DNA from: Kiloniellaceae bacterium | Lineage (GTDB): Bacteria > Pseudomonadota > Alphaproteobacteria > Kiloniellales > Kiloniellaceae | Length of the DNA: 49,359 nucleotides | Assembly: GCA_021776195.1 (NCBI GenBank) | Contig: JAJFGK010000032.1 | Span: forward strand, 1-49,359 | Reading direction: 5' to 3' | Part shown: positions 34,797 to 43,834 of the stretch, in pieces | Position numbering within the stretch: the stretch's first letter is position 1 | Layout: the number at the start of each line of letters is the position of its first letter | Notes under the pieces: model-generated | Database searches by the model: none | Told to the model about the DNA's origin: nothing | The model's input: only the letters and a program-made list of their open reading frames with translations | Translations under genes and position numbers: made by a program

Positions 34797-34921
34797 TCAT
34801 CATGTTACTCACGTTGAGTCCCAAATGCGATGGTATCACAGGGCCAAGGCCCGACGCGCCGATGAGCAGGTCTTGGCGGTTTCGAGTTCTCGCAGTTTTC
34901 CTGTTCCGATAGATTGTATTC

Positions 34922-35718
34922 GGGCAATGACACGTTAACTGTCGCACCGAAAGCGGTACGGTTGGCCTATGATCAAATTGAGCTTCAAGCGTCATCGCTT
35001 TCCACCAGAGATCATCCGCCATTCAATCTGGCTGTACGCGAGATTTACTCTGAGTTTTCGAGATGTGGAGGACCTATTGGCGGAGCGGGGATTGGATGTC
35101 TCCTACGAGACCCTTCGCCGCTGGTTCTTGAAGTTTGGAACACCCATCGCAGCCAACCTACGCCGCACCCGTCCCAAACCCAGCGATCACTGGCACCTTG
35201 ATGAAATGGTCATCGTGATCCGGAAACGACGCTATTGGCTCTGGCCCGCCGTAGACAATGAAGACGAGGTACTGGACTTCCTCGTTCAGAGGAAGCGTGA
35301 TGCGAAAGCAGCAAAGGAGCTCATGAAGAAGCTGCTCAGGAAGCACGGCTTCGCACCGAGCAGGATCGTAACCGACAAGTTACGGTCCTACCCGTCAGCC
35401 TTTCGAGACATGGGCCTCACGGCAGAACACGATCGCGGTCTGAGAGCGAACAATAGAGCCGCGAACTCGCATCAGCCGGTTCGAAGGCGAGAGCGAAAAC
35501 TGCAAAGGTTCAAGTCTCCCGGTTCCGCGCAACGCTTCCTCTCAATCCACGCCGCGACCTACAACACCTTCTATCACCAGCGCCATCTCAACAGACGTTT
35601 CTATTTCAATGAGCTTCGAACCGCAGCGTTCGACGTTTGGGCAAACGCGAGCGCTGCCAGCTGATCAAGGACCGATGAAGGTCGAGCTTTCGGATGTGGA
35701 GTTAACGTGTCAGTGCCC
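34922..35718 (+). mobile_element. IS6-family insertion sequence
   Basis: A 797-base element. The ends are inverted repeats: GGGCAATGACACGTTAACT at the left (from 34922) and its complement GGGCACTGACACGTTAACT at the right, differing by one base, with a second shared CGAAAG a few bases inside. It holds one transposase gene. The eight bases outside the left end (TTGTATTC) and right end (TTGGCTGT) differ, so no target duplication is seen; this suggests a past deletion or cointegrate event. Confidence 0.9.
34969..35664 (+). CDS. IS6-family transposase
   Basis: A 231-residue DDE transposase. The N-terminal region (HRFPPEIIRHSIWLYARFTLSFRDVEDLLAERG) contains the helix-turn-helix, DHWHLDEM supplies the first catalytic Asp, and the later VTDKLRSYPSAF carries the second Asp and RRRERKLQRFKSPGSAQRFL the family C-terminal motif. 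Length is normal and the frame is intact, so it may be active. Confidence 0.94.
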   Translation: MIKLSFKRHRFPPEIIRHSIWLYARFTLSFRDVEDLLAERGLDVSYETLRRWFLKFGTPIAANLRRTRPKPSDHWHLDEMVIVIRKRRYWLWPAVDNEDEVLDFLVQRKRDAKAAKELMKKLLRKHGFAPSRIVTDKLRSYPSAFRDMGLTAEHDRGLRANNRAANSHQPVRRRERKLQRFKSPGSAQRFLSIHAATYNTFYHQRHLNRRFYFNELRTAAFDVWANASAAS

Positions 35719-36189
35719 TTGGCTGTCCTGTTTGGGGTGCTGCGGGCGCCGGCTAATGCGCGAGAAGGACAGCGTCGCCTGCATGTCGGAGATTGCTCGC
35801 TCGATGTAGGTCACGCCAAAGCGCTCTACGATCACCCGCTTGACATCGATCCCTCGCCAACGGACCACGCCGTCTATCACTGGATCGGGGCCGGTCTCGA
35901 CGATCACCGACAACTCGCCCATCTGCTCGTCGCTCAAGAGCCGTCGGCGACCGGCGCCCGCGCGGTGCTTCAAGTCCTCCGGCTCCTCCTCATTGAAGCG
36001 ATGCAACCAGTCTCTCAGCGTCTGGCGGTCCATGCCGCCAACCTTCGCGGCGGCCGCCCGGCTCATCCCATCATAAGCCGCGGCGAAGGCCAGAAAAGGG
36101 CGAACCTGACGAGAATCGCGACAGCACTTGACCAAACGCAGAATCTCAATGCCGTCGTATTCGTCTCGTAGGGCAATGCAAACCGACAT
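35710..36189 (-). pseudogene. IS630-family transposase remnant, cut by the IS6 element
   Basis: The first 150 or so residues of an IS630-type transposase remain: an N-terminal helix-turn-helix (MSRAAAAKVGGMDRQTLRDW) and a winged-helix part (DGVVRWRGIDVKRVIVERFGV), ending in RRPQHPK just before the IS6 right end at 35718. The catalytic DDE domain is absent and is not found on the other side of the IS6 element. The start at 36189 has a GGAG site. Confidence 0.8.
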
Positions 36190-36537
36190 GGCGAAACTCC
36201 TTCTCCACCCCTGAATCACATCATGCGAAGAATGGGAATCCCCCACGAGTCAGAAATTCGTGCCCTCCGTATAATTTGAGGAAGAGCCGCAGGTGTCCGG
36301 GTTGGGTCAATTTGCCCCGTCAGAGGACCTCTGGGTTTTCGTCGGAGTTTGGGGGCAGGGGGTCGAAATTGACTGAGCGGTCTGGTTGCGTCCCCTCACT
36401 CACCGTGGCCGGCGTGGTCCCGGATAGGGGATTTGTAGCCATAAGCGGGAATTAGCTGAATCATTCTGGTGGCCATAGAACTGAGTGACTCGGTAGGCAA
36501 TCCAACCCGCTGCAAGTAGCGCCTCCCAAACCAAGGA
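36190..36537. other. Intergenic region with possible insertion-sequence footprint
   Basis: No gene is apparent. GTCAATTT (36306-36313) and its complement AAATTGAC (36366-36373) flank a 52-base G-rich centre; such short repeats resemble transposon ends and the region adjoins an IS630 remnant, but the pattern is too short for a firm call. Confidence 0.35.
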
Positions 36538-38205
36538 TCATTCAATTTGAGCGAGTGACAAGATCTCCTGCTCCACGACGTCAGGAGGAAGAGTACCGTA
36601 GACGAGCCGGCGACCCGCCCCCAAACGCGAAGCGAGGAAGGCGTCCGCCACGACCGTCGGGGCGTGGCGAATAAGCAAGGACGCCTGGAGCGCCACCGCG
36701 AGATCTTCGATCAGGATCCGGGCGCCGCCTTGCAGGGTTCCCGTGCCACCCTTGCCGAGCCGGTCCCTGATTTGCGCCACCACACCGTCTAGGCGGAGAT
36801 CGCTTCCCTTGGCCAGTTCCACCTCTGCGAAATAGGCCTCGATTGCCGCAGGCGTCCGATCGATGGCGCGGAGCAGGTCGAGACAGATGACGTTGCCAGA
36901 GCCCTCCCAGATGCTGTTGAGCGGCGCCTCGCGATACAGCCGTGGCAGGATCGAGTCCTCGACATACCCTGCGCCCCCCAGGCACTCCATCGCCTCGTAA
37001 ACTAGATTGGGCAGTCGCTTGTTGATCCAGTACTTGGCAACGGCCACCGCGACCCGCGCGAACAGGCGGGCCGCCTCGTCGCCCGCGGCTTCGTCATAGG
37101 CGCGGGCCACGCGCATGACCATGATCGTCGCCGCCACCGACTCGACTACCAGGTCGGACAGCACGTTGGCCATCAAGGGCTGATCGATCAGACGCTTTTG
37201 AAAGGCGCGGCGATGGCTGGCGTGGTGGACCGCCTGGACCACGGCCTGGCGCATCAGTCCGGCAGCCGCCAGGGTGGTGTCCAATCGGGTGTGGTGGACC
37301 ATCTCGATGATGGTCCTGACTCCCTGACCCTCTTCGCCGACCAGGCAGGCCCAGGTATCCTTGTATTCGATCTCCGCCGATGCGTTGGAGTGATTTCCCA
37401 GCTTGTCCTTCAGGCGCTGGATCATGATCGAATTGCGCCCGCCGTCGGGCCGCCACCGCGGCACGAAGAAGCAGGACAGCCCCTTGTCGCTATAGGCGAG
37501 GGTCAGAAAGGCATCCGACATCGGCGCCGAGCAAAACCACTTGTGGCCGGTGAGCGCAAAGGCCTGCCCCAGAGCGCAAGGCCCGAGCGCGCGAGCCCTG
37601 GTGCTGTTGGCGCGTACATCCGAGCCGCCCTGCTTTTCGGTCATCGCCATGCCGATGGTGACGCCGCGCTTCTCCGCTGCGGGAACCGGCCGCTGATCGT
37701 AGTGGGCGGCGAGGATCGAAGGCTCCCACGCGACGGCTATCGCGCCCTGGCGCCGTAAGGTCGGGACGGCGGCGTGGGTCATGGTCAGCGGGCAGCAAAC
37801 CCCCGCCTCTACCTGGACCAGGAGGTATTCGAGCGCGGTGTGCGCCACATGGCCGCCGGCCTGCGGGCGCCAGGCAATTGAGTGCACCTCATGCTCGATC
37901 CCGAGCGCCATGAGGTCGTGATAGGCGGGATGAAACTCGACCTCATCTATTCTCTGGCCGAAGCGGTCGAAGGTGCGAAGCTCTGGTCCATAGCGGTTGG
38001 CCGTCTCACCCAGTTTGAGGCTGCGTTCCTGCCCGAGGACGGCGCCGAAGGCCTCAAGCCTGGGCTCCGCCCAGGCCGCCCCTTCCCGGCGCAGCGCCGC
38101 GCCCAGAACAGGGTCGGATGCGAAGAGATTGTAGTCCACCAGGGGCGGTGGCTGATTGGTGACCTCGTGGGTTTCGAGATGTCTGATGGGGTCACGTGGT
38201 GGCAA
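36538..38205 (-). CDS. AidB-like acyl-CoA dehydrogenase
   Basis: A 555-residue FAD enzyme of the acyl-CoA dehydrogenase family, AidB branch. THEVTNQPPPLVDYNLF near the N-terminus matches the AidB start, GMAMTEKQGGSDVRANST is the substrate/FAD-binding block and ECLGGAGYVEDSILPRLYREAPLNSIWEGSGN the C-terminal signature. AidB protects DNA in the alkylation response of Escherichia coli; homologs may act as isovaleryl-type dehydrogenases. I place the start at TTG 38205 because GGGGAGG lies five bases upstream; a longer frame starts at another TTG at 38277. It is divergent from the fatty-acid operon. Confidence 0.88.
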   Translation of the reverse strand: MPPRDPIRHLETHEVTNQPPPLVDYNLFASDPVLGAALRREGAAWAEPRLEAFGAVLGQERSLKLGETANRYGPELRTFDRFGQRIDEVEFHPAYHDLMALGIEHEVHSIAWRPQAGGHVAHTALEYLLVQVEAGVCCPLTMTHAAVPTLRRQGAIAVAWEPSILAAHYDQRPVPAAEKRGVTIGMAMTEKQGGSDVRANSTRARALGPCALGQAFALTGHKWFCSAPMSDAFLTLAYSDKGLSCFFVPRWRPDGGRNSIMIQRLKDKLGNHSNASAEIEYKDTWACLVGEEGQGVRTIIEMVHHTRLDTTLAAAGLMRQAVVQAVHHASHRRAFQKRLIDQPLMANVLSDLVVESVAATIMVMRVARAYDEAAGDEAARLFARVAVAVAKYWINKRLPNLVYEAMECLGGAGYVEDSILPRLYREAPLNSIWEGSGNVICLDLLRAIDRTPAAIEAYFAEVELAKGSDLRLDGVVAQIRDRLGKGGTGTLQGGARILIEDLAVALQASLLIRHAPTVVADAFLASRLGAGRRLVYGTLPPDVVEQEILSLAQIE

Positions 38206-38398
38206 TTCCGCCTCCCCGCAGCAATCGTCGCTCCTTGCAAAACGGGGGATCGACGGGGCACATAGGGCTTTGATCAAGCTTAAGGATTGCCCGCGGTTCT
38301 GAGCAAGTCAACACACGCAGCCTTGTGCCTCACCCGTCTCCGGTAGCCGGAAAGTCAGTGTTTTCTTGAAATTTCTTCGCCAACATCCTGAATTCGGG

Positions 38399-38410
38399 CC
38401 AATTTATTGG
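38399..38410. promoter_or_regulatory. Perfect 12-base palindrome between divergent fatty-acid genes
   Basis: CCAATTTATTGG is self-complementary and lies about midway in the gap between the AidB-like gene and the fatty-acid operon. It could be an operator for a TetR- or FadR-type regulator; no such regulator is encoded in the window. Confidence 0.35.
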
Positions 38411-38509
38411 TTTACCTATGCATAACTATCCGCGTCGTACTATCATTCGACCCTAAGGGGGCCAATCAGCATCGCTCAAGCGAAGCCAAGTTGAGGCCTA
38501 AGCCCTTCC

Positions 38510-40849
38510 ATGAACGCGGTCGAAGATCTGGCAATCAACGAGGGCACCTATCAGTGGTGTGTCCGGGCGTTTGCATTGCTTGAGAAGCGCCTCGGTCTCA
38601 AGATCAGAACCCATGGGACCGACGGCAAGGTCGCCACCGGGCAGATTTTCCTTTTCAACCACTTCGCCCGGTTCGAGGCGATCGTCCCCCAATACCTCAT
38701 CCATCGAGAGACTGGCACCCACTGCCGTGCGGTGGCCTCCGCCGACCTGTTCGCCGGCAACGGCAAATTCGCCAAGTTCCTGATGAGCGTCGGTGCGGTG
38801 CCCAACGATTTGGAAGGCCTGCTGCCATTCCTCGCCGCGGAAGTTCTCCGCGGGCGCAAAGTGGTGCTTTTCCCCGAAGGCGGCATGATCAAGGACCGGC
38901 AGGTGATCGACGCCTCGGGAGAGTTAGGTGTTTTCTCGCCCAGCGCCAACAAACGCCGCAAGCACCACAAAGGGGCCGCCGCGATCTCGGTGATGCTGGC
39001 GATCTTCAAGCAGCGCATCCTCTCGGTCCATGCTGCTGGCGAGACATCACGCCTGGCGCGCTGGGTGGAGGCCCTGGGCCTCGAAGACTCGGATGCGCTG
39101 CTCGCGGCGGCGCGAATTCCTACGGTCATTGTGCCGGCAAACATCACATTCTTTCCGATACGCGCCAGCGAGAACTTTCTAAACCGGGCAGCGAAGCTCT
39201 TTGCCAATGACCTGCGGGCAGAGTTCAAGGAAGAGCTGCAGATCGAAGGAAATATTCTGTTCAAAGAGACAGACATGGACATTCGCTTCGGTCCGGCTTT
39301 TCACGGGGACATCGCTTGGCGCTGGTGGGAGCGCCGTCTCCTCGACCGGGGTTTCGCTCATGTCGACAGCCTCGAACGGCTGTTCGACCCGGACGTCACC
39401 GCCGGGAAGTGGCTTGGGCGCCTCACAACGGCGTTGGTCGCGCGCAACACGCGCCGGCTGCGCGACCGCTGCATGCATGAAATGTACACTCACGTCACAA
39501 CCAATCTCTCGCATTTGACCTCACGTCTCATGCTGCGGCTGGTGGACCGTGAGGTGACCCGGATCGAGCAACAGGAGCTTCACGAAACGCTCTATCGGGC
39601 GGTCAAGCGCATTCAGACCGAGCCCTCGGTCTTCCTCCATCAAAGCCTGGCCGATCCCGAACTCTATGACGGACTTCACACCGGACAGTGCCGCAACCTG
39701 GAGCGCTTCCTGGAGCTCGCGTCGGACTCGGACCTCCTCGAGCAGGACCGCGACTCTTACCGCTTTCTGCCGAAACTGACCGCCGGGCAGGCCATCCACA
39801 GAGTACGCATCGAAAACCTTGTCCAGGTCTGCGCCAATGAGGTTGCGCCGTTGCCCGCCGTGCGCCACGCGGTCGATCATGCGCTCGAGCAATCGACACT
39901 GTCCGACAAACAGTCCCTTGCCGAACTGCTCTTTGACGATGAGATTCGTTGTCACCAACGGTGCAAAAAGAAATTCTCGGCAGACCGCTATCGCGAGATC
40001 AATCGTCAGGAGACCGCCTCTGAAAACGGGGCGCCGTTCTTGTTCCTGCCCGATCATCGGCGAGACCTGGGCATTGTGCTTGTCCACGGGTTTCTGGCCT
40101 CTCCAGCCGAGTTGAAGGCGTTTGGCGAAACGCTTCGAGAGCAGGGTTATCCAGTGATTGGCGTGCGCCTCAAGGGCCACGGCACCTCGCCCTGGGATCT
40201 TCGGGACAGGACCTGGCAGGACTGGCTGAGCTCTGTTGCCCGAGGCTACGAGATTCTATCGGCTTTCGCCTCGCGGATCTGCTTGATCGGATTTTCGACC
40301 GGCGGCGGCCTGGCCTTGAAGCTGGCGTCCCAGAATCCGGAGGGGCTGGCGGGCGTCGCGACCGTGTCGACGCCGATCAAGCTGCGCAACAAGAACTTCA
40401 AACTCGCGCCGGTTATCCAGGGCGCCAACAGGCTGGCGGAATGGACGTCGTCATCCAATGGGGTGATGCCGTTCCGGCTCAACGACCCGGAGCACCCCAA
40501 AATCAGCTACCACAACGTGCCGATGGCCGCCCTGGTCGAGCTCAAACGCCTGATCGACGAGCTCAACCGGGTCCTGCCGGCGGTCCGTTGCCCGGTCGAG
40601 GTCCTGCAAGGGTCCGAGGACAAGGTGGTCGATCCGAAAAGCGGCAAGCTGATCTTTGACAAAATCGCCGCGGCGAAGAAGGACCTCCACTGGATCGCCT
40701 CGGAGCGGCACGCGATCCTCTACGAGGATATCGGCGAGACGCGCGCGCGGCTCTTGTCCTTCGTCGAAGCCCTGCACGGCGATACCGGTCCGCTCAATCT
40801 GGACACGGGCGTCAGGGCGGTGCCCGGACCGCTCCAACAGGCCATATAG
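38510..40849 (+). CDS. Acyltransferase-alpha/beta hydrolase fusion protein
   Basis: A 779-residue two-domain enzyme. The N-terminal part is a PlsC-type glycerolipid acyltransferase: NHFARFE (50-56) in place of the usual NHxxxxD, and FPEGG (121-125). The C-terminal part, from about residue 520, is an alpha/beta hydrolase of the carboxylesterase/monoacylglycerol lipase kind: HGF near 527, nucleophile Ser596 in GFSTGG, Asp in GSEDKVVDP and His in SERHAILYE. The pair suggests lipid remodelling: release of acyl chains by one domain, transfer by the other, feeding the ligase downstream. It heads the operon. Confidence 0.85.
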   Translation: MNAVEDLAINEGTYQWCVRAFALLEKRLGLKIRTHGTDGKVATGQIFLFNHFARFEAIVPQYLIHRETGTHCRAVASADLFAGNGKFAKFLMSVGAVPNDLEGLLPFLAAEVLRGRKVVLFPEGGMIKDRQVIDASGELGVFSPSANKRRKHHKGAAAISVMLAIFKQRILSVHAAGETSRLARWVEALGLEDSDALLAAARIPTVIVPANITFFPIRASENFLNRAAKLFANDLRAEFKEELQIEGNILFKETDMDIRFGPAFHGDIAWRWWERRLLDRGFAHVDSLERLFDPDVTAGKWLGRLTTALVARNTRRLRDRCMHEMYTHVTTNLSHLTSRLMLRLVDREVTRIEQQELHETLYRAVKRIQTEPSVFLHQSLADPELYDGLHTGQCRNLERFLELASDSDLLEQDRDSYRFLPKLTAGQAIHRVRIENLVQVCANEVAPLPAVRHAVDHALEQSTLSDKQSLAELLFDDEIRCHQRCKKKFSADRYREINRQETASENGAPFLFLPDHRRDLGIVLVHGFLASPAELKAFGETLREQGYPVIGVRLKGHGTSPWDLRDRTWQDWLSSVARGYEILSAFASRICLIGFSTGGGLALKLASQNPEGLAGVATVSTPIKLRNKNFKLAPVIQGANRLAEWTSSSNGVMPFRLNDPEHPKISYHNVPMAALVELKRLIDELNRVLPAVRCPVEVLQGSEDKVVDPKSGKLIFDKIAAAKKDLHWIASERHAILYEDIGETRARLLSFVEALHGDTGPLNLDTGVRAVPGPLQQAI

Positions 40850-40861
40850 GGGACAGCAGTC

Positions 40862-42688
40862 ATGCAAATGCCCCTTGGCACAGGCCTGCAGCGCGCCATC
40901 CGGGCCGTTCTGGCACCGATTTGGGCCAGACGGCCGATGGTTGCGGCGCCATTGCCAGGCGCCCGGCCCTATCCCTGGGAAGACAGCTACCCGGTCGACA
41001 TCGACTGGGAGGCCGCGATCGAGCCCCGTCCCCTGACGGCTTGCCTGGACGATGCCGTGGCGGAATTCGCCGATCGCACGTTTATCTCTTTCCGGGGCAA
41101 GCGCTTTCGCTATGGCGAAGTCGGCGACCTCGTCGACCGGGCCGCGCGGGGCTTTCGCGCCCTGGGCGTGCACAAGGGCATCAAGGTGGCGCTCATGCTG
41201 CCCAACTGCCCATACACGGTGATCTGCTTTTATGCCGTCCTCAAGGCGGGCGGCACCGTGGTGAACATCAATCCGCTCTATGCGCACCGGGAAATCGCCC
41301 ATCTGCTGAGCGATTCCGGGGCTTGCATCCTGGTCACGCTCAATATGAAACCGCTCTATTCGAAGGTCGCGCCGCTGCTGGACCAGGACAACCGGCTGGA
41401 ACGGATCGTCGTTTGTGGCATGGCCGGCGTGCTCTCTTTGCGTGAAAAGGCCCTGTTCCCGCTTCTGAAACGCCGCGAGATCGCTTCCATCCCCAAAAAC
41501 GACCGGCACGTCTCCTATGATAGGTTGATCGAAGCCGGCGAGGCCTTCGACCCGATCGAGATCGACCCCGTTCAAGATGTCGCGGTGCTGCAGTACACCG
41601 GCGGGACCACCGGGTTTCCCAAGGGCGCGCGCCTGACGCACGCGAACCTCCATGCCAATGCGATGCAACTGGCACTCTGGGGCCCGGGGACCAGACGCGG
41701 CGAAGAGAAGATCCTGGGTGTCCTCCCCCTGTTTCATGCCTTTGGTATGACTGCGGTCATGAACCTCGGGATCGCGATAGGCGCCGAACTGGTGCTCATG
41801 CCTCACTTCAAGGTCGCCGAGGTGTTGCAGACGATAGACCGCGAGCAGCCGACCTTCTTCATCGGCGTCCCCACGATGATATCGGCCATGAACGCGGTCC
41901 GGAACCTTGCCGACTACGATCTCTCCAGCCTCAAGTACTGCATTTCCGGCGGCGCGCCGCTCCCTCTGCCGGTTCAGGAACGCTTCGAGGAGCTGACCGG
42001 ATGCTCTCTGGTCGAGGGCTACGGGCTGAGCGAGACAGGCCCGGTCTGCGCGGTCAATCCCCTCCTCGGGCGCAAAAAGGCGGGCTCGGTCGGTCTGCCC
42101 CTGCCCGGCACGGTCGTCGAGATCGTCGATATGGAAAAGCCCGACGTCCTGCTGCCGACGGGTGAGCGCGGCGAGGTCTGCATCTCCGGTCCCCAGGTCA
42201 TGGTGGGCTATGCCAATCGGGCCCAGGAAAACGTTGACACCTTTGCCGGCGGGCGCCTGCACACCGGCGACATCGGTTATCTCGATGACGAGGGCTATCT
42301 CTTCATCGTCGACCGGATCAAGGAAATCATCCTGACCGGCGGCTTCAACGTCTATCCCGGCATGGTGGAGGAGGCGATCTACCTGCATCCCGCCATCGAG
42401 GAGGTCGCCGTTTGCGGCATTCCCGACGCCCATCGCGGCGAAGTCGTGAAGTGCTTCGTGAAGCTGCGGCCCGATGAAAGCCTGACCGGCGCGGACCTGC
42501 GCGCCTTTCTTAAGGACAAGCTGGCGCCCTTCGAAATCCCCCGAAAGGTCGAGTTCCGCGCCGACCTGCCCAAGACCCTGGTGGGCAAGATCTCCAAGAA
42601 AGACCTGCTTGCGCAAGACGAGGACAGCAATTCACCAGCGGATTCACCGACGGCCGGTACAGCCGATGTCGCAGCCAAGTCGGAGTAA
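40862..42688 (+). CDS. fadD: Long-chain fatty-acid-CoA ligase
   Basis: A 608-residue adenylate-forming enzyme that activates fatty acids to acyl-CoA. The AMP-binding P-loop YTGGTTGFPKG lies near residues 244-254, the GYGLSETGP motif near 385-393, and the C-terminal hinge and catalytic lysine region (TGGFNVYPGMVEE, then KISKKDLL) are intact. It starts 12 bases after the acyltransferase gene and stops six bases before fadA. Length is slightly above the 560 usual for FadD because of an N-terminal extension. Confidence 0.92.
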   Translation: MQMPLGTGLQRAIRAVLAPIWARRPMVAAPLPGARPYPWEDSYPVDIDWEAAIEPRPLTACLDDAVAEFADRTFISFRGKRFRYGEVGDLVDRAARGFRALGVHKGIKVALMLPNCPYTVICFYAVLKAGGTVVNINPLYAHREIAHLLSDSGACILVTLNMKPLYSKVAPLLDQDNRLERIVVCGMAGVLSLREKALFPLLKRREIASIPKNDRHVSYDRLIEAGEAFDPIEIDPVQDVAVLQYTGGTTGFPKGARLTHANLHANAMQLALWGPGTRRGEEKILGVLPLFHAFGMTAVMNLGIAIGAELVLMPHFKVAEVLQTIDREQPTFFIGVPTMISAMNAVRNLADYDLSSLKYCISGGAPLPLPVQERFEELTGCSLVEGYGLSETGPVCAVNPLLGRKKAGSVGLPLPGTVVEIVDMEKPDVLLPTGERGEVCISGPQVMVGYANRAQENVDTFAGGRLHTGDIGYLDDEGYLFIVDRIKEIILTGGFNVYPGMVEEAIYLHPAIEEVAVCGIPDAHRGEVVKCFVKLRPDESLTGADLRAFLKDKLAPFEIPRKVEFRADLPKTLVGKISKKDLLAQDEDSNSPADSPTAGTADVAAKSE

Positions 42689-42694
42689 GCGATC

Positions 42695-43834
42695 ATGAAG
42701 AACGTTGTCATCGCCGAATATCTTCGCTCCCCCTTTACCCCGGCGGGCAAGGGCGATCTTGTCAAGGTGCGACCCGACGAGTTGGCGGCCCAGGTCATCA
42801 AGGGTTTGGTGGAAAAGACCAAGGCCGATCCCGAGGACATTGAGGACCTGATCCTGGGCTGTGCCTTTCCGGAAGCCGAGCAGGGGCTCAACATGGCGCG
42901 GCTGGTCGCTTTCCAGGCCGGCCTGCCGCTCTCCGTCGCGGGCGCGACGATCAACCGTTTTTGCGGTTCCTCCATGTATGCCCTGCACATGGCGGCCGGG
43001 GCGATTCAAATGAATGCCGGCGAGCTCTTCATTTGCGCCGGGGTGGAATCGATGACCCGGGTGCCGATCATGGGCTACAACCCGATGCCCCATCCCGGGC
43101 TCTGCGAGAGCTTTCCCCAGGCCTACATGTCGATGGGCGAGACCGCGGAGAACGTCGCGACAAAGTATCAGATCAGCCGCGGCGAGCAGGAGGCCTTCGC
43201 GCTCGAGAGTCAAAGAAAGGCGGCCAATGCCGCCGACGAGGGACGGCTCCGCGAGGAGATCCAGCCGATCGCGCGCAACGGCGCCATGGTCGCGGAGGAC
43301 GGCTGTCCGCGCGCGGATACCAGCCTGGAAAAACTGGCCGGACTCAAGCCGGCCTTCGACGAAACCGGCTCGGTGACCGCCGGGACCTCCTCGCCGCTGA
43401 CCGATGGCGCCGCCGCCACCTTGGTCTGCAGCGAGGACTATGCGGACCGCAAGGGGCTCGAGCCCCTGGCCCGGATCAAGGCCATCGCGGTAGCGGGCTG
43501 CGCGCCGGAGATCATGGGCATCGGGCCGGTACCGGCCTCGCGCAAGGCCCTGGAGCGGGCCGGCCTGTCGATCGGCGACATCGAAATCGCCGAGGTCAAC
43601 GAAGCCTTCGCGGCGCAGAGCCTGGCCTGCCTGCGCGATCTCGAGCTCGATCCTAAGAAGGTCAACCTGGACGGCGGCGCCATCGCGCTGGGCCATCCCC
43701 TGGGCGCCACAGGCGCGCGGATCACCGGCAAGGCGGCGGCCCTGCTGAAGCGCGAAGGCGCCAACTATGCCCTCTCCACCCAATGCATAGGCGGCGGTCA
43801 GGGCATCGCCACCGTGCTCGAGGCGGTGCGATGA
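42695..43834 (+). CDS. fadA: Acetyl-CoA acyltransferase (3-ketoacyl-CoA thiolase)
   Basis: A 379-residue thiolase that cleaves 3-ketoacyl-CoA with CoA in the last step of beta-oxidation. The acyl-binding Cys90 is in NRFCGSSM, the His is in ALGHPLGATGAR, and the second Cys in QCIGGGQG. The length is normal. The stop overlaps the next start as ATGA. Confidence 0.95.
   Translation: MKNVVIAEYLRSPFTPAGKGDLVKVRPDELAAQVIKGLVEKTKADPEDIEDLILGCAFPEAEQGLNMARLVAFQAGLPLSVAGATINRFCGSSMYALHMAAGAIQMNAGELFICAGVESMTRVPIMGYNPMPHPGLCESFPQAYMSMGETAENVATKYQISRGEQEAFALESQRKAANAADEGRLREEIQPIARNGAMVAEDGCPRADTSLEKLAGLKPAFDETGSVTAGTSSPLTDGAAATLVCSEDYADRKGLEPLARIKAIAVAGCAPEIMGIGPVPASRKALERAGLSIGDIEIAEVNEAFAAQSLACLRDLELDPKKVNLDGGAIALGHPLGATGARITGKAAALLKREGANYALSTQCIGGGQGIATVLEAVR

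Noticed and set aside
40451..42616. 721-codon minus-strand open frame opposite fadD
   Set aside because: High GC opens antisense frames; the plus-strand fadD has all its motifs.
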